Origin: ZYF759 sp046297455
GTDB lineage: Bacteria > Pseudomonadota > Alphaproteobacteria > Rhizobiales > Rhizobiaceae
Length of the DNA stretch: 64,000 nt
Reading direction: 5' to 3'
Assembly (NCBI GenBank): GCA_046297455.1
Contig: JBKBIT010000005.1
Span: 62,001 to 126,000 of the forward strand
The notes under the pieces are model-generated. The model saw only the letters and a program-made list of their open reading frames with translations. It searched no databases and had not been told where the DNA came from. The stretch's first letter is position 1. Each line of letters begins with the position of its first letter. Made by a program: the position numbers and the translations under genes. Below are positions 61,605-64,000 of the stretch, one piece after another.

Positions 61605-63215
61605 CTATTCGGCCGCCTGATTCATGCGAGGTGCGGCACTCAGCACGGCACCATCAACATGTTCCTCGAACTTGGAGAAATTGTCGATGAACATGCCGAC
61701 CAGGCGCGACGCCTGACGGTCATAGGCAACCGGATCGGCCCAGGTCGAGCGGGGATCGAGTATCCTGTCCTCGACGCCATCGACCGTGACCGGCACGGCA
61801 AAGCCGAAATGCGGGTCGGTACGGAAGTCGCCCTTGCGCAACGAGCCATCGAGTGCGGCCGTCAGCAGCGTGCGGGTGGCGGCGATCGGCATGCGCCTGC
61901 CGATGCCGTAGGCGCCGCCGGTCCAGCCGGTATTGACCAGCCAGCAATCGACTTCCTCGCGGGCAATCAACTCGCGCAGAAGGTTCCCGTAGACGGAAGG
62001 ATGACGCGGCATGAAGGGAGCGCCGAAACATGTCGAGAAGGTTGCTTCCGGCTCGGTCACGCCTTTCTCCGTGCCGGCAACCTTGGCCGTGTAGCCGGAC
62101 AGGAAATGATACATCGCCTGGGCTGGCGTCAGGTTGGCGATGGGCGGCATCACGCCGAATGCATCTGCCGTCAGCATGATGATGTTCTTCGGCTGTCCGG
62201 CGATGCCCGTCTTGCTGGAATTCGGAATAAAATGAAGCGGATAGGCGCAGCGCGTGTTCTCCGTCAGCGAACCGTCGTCGAAATCAGGCTCGCGCAGTTC
62301 GTTCAGGATGACGTTTTCCAGCACCGTGCCGAAGCGCCTGGTGGTGGCGAAGATTTCCGGCTCGGCTTCTTCCGACAGGCGGATCGTCTTGGCGTAGCAG
62401 CCACCTTCGAAATTGAAGACGCCATCCTCGCCCCAGCCATGCTCGTCATCGCCGAGCAGAATGCGCGAGGGATCGGCCGACAGGGTCGTCTTGCCGGTTC
62501 CCGAGAGGCCGAAGAACAGAGCCACATCGCCATCGTGACCGACATTGGCCGAACAATGCATCGGCATCACGTTCTTGGGCGGCAGGAGATAGTTCAGGGC
62601 CGTGAAGACCGACTTCTTCATCTCGCCGGCATAGGACGTGCCGCCGATCAGCACCAGCATGCGCTCGAAATCGATCGCGATCACGGTCTCGGTGCGGCAG
62701 CCATGCCGCTCGGGATCGGCACGGAAGGAGGGCAGGTCGATGATCGTCATCGCCGCCTCGAACCCGGCAATCGCCTCACGCTCGGGCCGGATCAGAAGAT
62801 TGCGAATGAACAGCGAATGCCAGGCATATTCCGTGACCACGCGCGTCGGCAGGCGATGGCGTTCGTCGGCGCCGCCAACGAGGTCCTGGACGAAAAGGTC
62901 GAGATCGGCGGCGTGCGCGATGAAATCATCGTATAGTGTCTGGAAGTGGGCCGGCGACATCCCCTTGTTGTTGTCCCACCAGATCTCGTTTTCGCGCGTG
63001 GCGTCACGCACCACGAATTTGTCCTTGGCGGAGCGCCCCGTATGCTGGCCGGTCTGCGCAACCAGCGCGCCATGCGCCGTCAGACGGGCCTCTCCGCGTG
63101 CGATCGATTCCTCGACCAGCTCGGGCTCGGTCAGATTGTAGTGGACAGTCCCGCTCGTCTTGAGACCCACGGTCTCGATGCTGCGGGAAGGGTTTCTCAT
63201 ACCTTTTTCACTCAT
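61605..63215 (-). CDS. pckA: phosphoenolpyruvate carboxykinase (ATP)
   Basis: Gluconeogenic enzyme: oxaloacetate plus ATP to PEP plus CO2. 536 residues, the normal size for the ATP type. The P-loop is GLSGTGKTTLSADPSR; the metal and substrate motifs LLGDDEHGWGEDGVFNFEGG and TGQHTGRSAKDKFVVRD are present. ATG 63215 (MSEKGMRNPSRSIETVGLK) is chosen; an inner ATG at 63200 is also possible. A palindromic AT-rich site lies about 125-140 bases upstream. Next to chvI, as in other rhizobia. Confidence 0.97.
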   Translation of the reverse strand: MSEKGMRNPSRSIETVGLKTSGTVHYNLTEPELVEESIARGEARLTAHGALVAQTGQHTGRSAKDKFVVRDATRENEIWWDNNKGMSPAHFQTLYDDFIAHAADLDLFVQDLVGGADERHRLPTRVVTEYAWHSLFIRNLLIRPEREAIAGFEAAMTIIDLPSFRADPERHGCRTETVIAIDFERMLVLIGGTSYAGEMKKSVFTALNYLLPPKNVMPMHCSANVGHDGDVALFFGLSGTGKTTLSADPSRILLGDDEHGWGEDGVFNFEGGCYAKTIRLSEEAEPEIFATTRRFGTVLENVILNELREPDFDDGSLTENTRCAYPLHFIPNSSKTGIAGQPKNIIMLTADAFGVMPPIANLTPAQAMYHFLSGYTAKVAGTEKGVTEPEATFSTCFGAPFMPRHPSVYGNLLRELIAREEVDCWLVNTGWTGGAYGIGRRMPIAATRTLLTAALDGSLRKGDFRTDPHFGFAVPVTVDGVEDRILDPRSTWADPVAYDRQASRLVGMFIDNFSKFEEHVDGAVLSAAPRMNQAAE

Positions 63216-63330
63216 CTCATCGCCACCGGTTGTTCGAATTCTTTGTCGAACCCGCAACTCATTGGAATGCCTCGGTAGACAACCGCATGGCGGGGATACC
63301 CGGCTCAAAAACAGAAAAGTCGAGTATTAT

Positions 63331-63357
63331 CAAATCATTAATCGATTTAAAGATTTG
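63331..63357. promoter_or_regulatory. candidate operator in the pckA-chvI divergent region
   Basis: Arms CAAATC (63331-63336) and GATTTG (63352-63357) flank the word TAATCGATTTAAA (63339-63351), which is identical to the 13 bases upstream of zwf and has the core AATCGATT. A looser copy, AATCGGTT, is at 63369-63376. The rest of the 363-base interval 63216-63578 holds no gene that I can support. Confidence 0.5.
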
Positions 63358-63578
63358 AGTCGGCAATTCAATCGGTTATATTCACACCCGTTTTGGTCGT
63401 GCTTCCCGAAGCGGCCGACAGACCAGTTAGGAGGATGGCTTCATTTGCCGAGTTCGGGATCGAAGCAGGCTGCCCTTGCATCGCCGGGCTGCTCGCCACA
63501 TTTTGTACCTAATTTGTCCGGCATTAGCCCCATGCCTGCATCAGGAAGGGACACCGGCTCATGAGGGAGCAATTCGAC

Positions 63579-64000
63579 ATGGCAACCATCGCACTCGTCG
63601 ATGACGACCGGAATATCCTCACATCGGTTTCAATAGCGCTGGAATCGGAAGGCTACCGTGTGGAGACCTATACCGACGGCGCTTCCGCGCTCGAAGGCCT
63701 GGGTACCCGTCCCCCCAACCTCGCCATTCTCGACATCAAGATGCCTCGCATGGATGGCATGGAACTGCTGCGCCGGCTGCGCCAGAAGACCGACATGCCG
63801 GTGATCTTCCTGACCTCCAAGGATGACGAGATCGACGAATTGTTCGGCCTCAAGATGGGCGCCGACGATTTCATCCGGAAGCCGTTTTCACAGCGTCTCC
63901 TGGTCGAGCGCGTGAAGGCTGTGCTGCGGCGCGCCTCCACGAAAGAGGTGGGTGCGAAGGCTCCCGGTCAGCAATCGCGGTCGCTCGAGCGCGGCCAGCT
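63579..64000 (+). CDS. chvI: response regulator ChvI (partial)
   Basis: OmpR-type regulator of the ChvG-ChvI system that controls acid, envelope and host-associated responses in rhizobia. Only the first ~140 residues are in the window; the receiver domain is complete. The start MATIALVDDDRNILTSVSIA and the phospho-acceptor D52 in AILDIKMPRMDG are near identical to ChvI elsewhere; the lysine is in DDFIRKPFSQ. ATG 63579 is preferred because related ChvI proteins begin there, and GGGAG lies 9-10 bases upstream; an in-frame ATG at 63561 is an alternative. The partner chvG should follow beyond the edge. Confidence 0.93.
   Translation, partial: MATIALVDDDRNILTSVSIALESEGYRVETYTDGASALEGLGTRPPNLAILDIKMPRMDGMELLRRLRQKTDMPVIFLTSKDDEIDELFGLKMGADDFIRKPFSQRLLVERVKAVLRRASTKEVGAKAPGQQSRSLERGQ

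Overview
The window looks like chromosome from an alphaproteobacterium of the order Hyphomicrobiales (Rhizobiales), closest in style to the Mesorhizobium/Nitratireductor/Phyllobacteriaceae group. The base composition is GC-rich. Three things support the placement: a ChvI-type response regulator beside pckA, the rhizobial housekeeping run murA-DUF2948-hisD-UPF0262-phosphatase-infA-maf-yacG, and an OlsB ornithine-lipid acyltransferase. The exact genus is inference. No CRISPR array, prophage or intact insertion sequence is visible.

Layout. 1-17053 is an acid-sugar uptake and catabolism island. It holds a TRAP transporter (leftward, solute-binding gene cut by the window edge), then a divergent LacI-type regulator translationally coupled to an epimerase-like dehydrogenase and an enolase-superfamily dehydratase, followed by an IlvD/Edd-type dehydratase and a UxaA-type dehydratase. 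A soluble GAF histidine kinase and its LuxR-type regulator come next (leftward), then a CUT2 sugar ABC transporter and an SMP-30 lactonase (rightward). 17145-27993 is mostly housekeeping: dapE, truA, fmt, def, rmuC, with an unusual OmpA/PAN-like surface protein, an AraC-type regulator, an acetyltransferase and a CAP-domain lipoprotein. 28000-28786 has no convincing gene but contains a candidate structured RNA and a 152-bp palindromic repeat.

28787-33829 is the Entner-Doudoroff operon zwf-pgl-edd with a Gfo/Idh/MocA oxidoreductase at its end. An aldehyde dehydrogenase follows on the other strand, then the leftward housekeeping run (35510-41074) and a tRNA-Thr. 41460-50962 is an amine-compound locus: a ProX/ProV/fused-ProW ABC transporter, a choline-kinase-like protein and a dimethylglycine-dehydrogenase-like flavoprotein, next to a DeoR-type regulator and a second choline-kinase-like gene. 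The last part carries a methyltransferase, an AT-rich island, a chemoreceptor, an L,D-transpeptidase, olsB, a hybrid histidine kinase, acuI-like, nth, a DUF2244 gene, pckA and the start of chvI.

Two loci are the best candidates for undescribed pathways. The acid-sugar island carries three unrelated dehydratase folds and two different importers. The amine locus pairs two choline-kinase-like enzymes with betaine-type transport and a dimethylglycine-type oxidase. A third link is regulatory: the same 13-base AT-rich word with a central palindrome lies upstream of zwf and of pckA, which suggests one regulator balances glycolytic and gluconeogenic flux.
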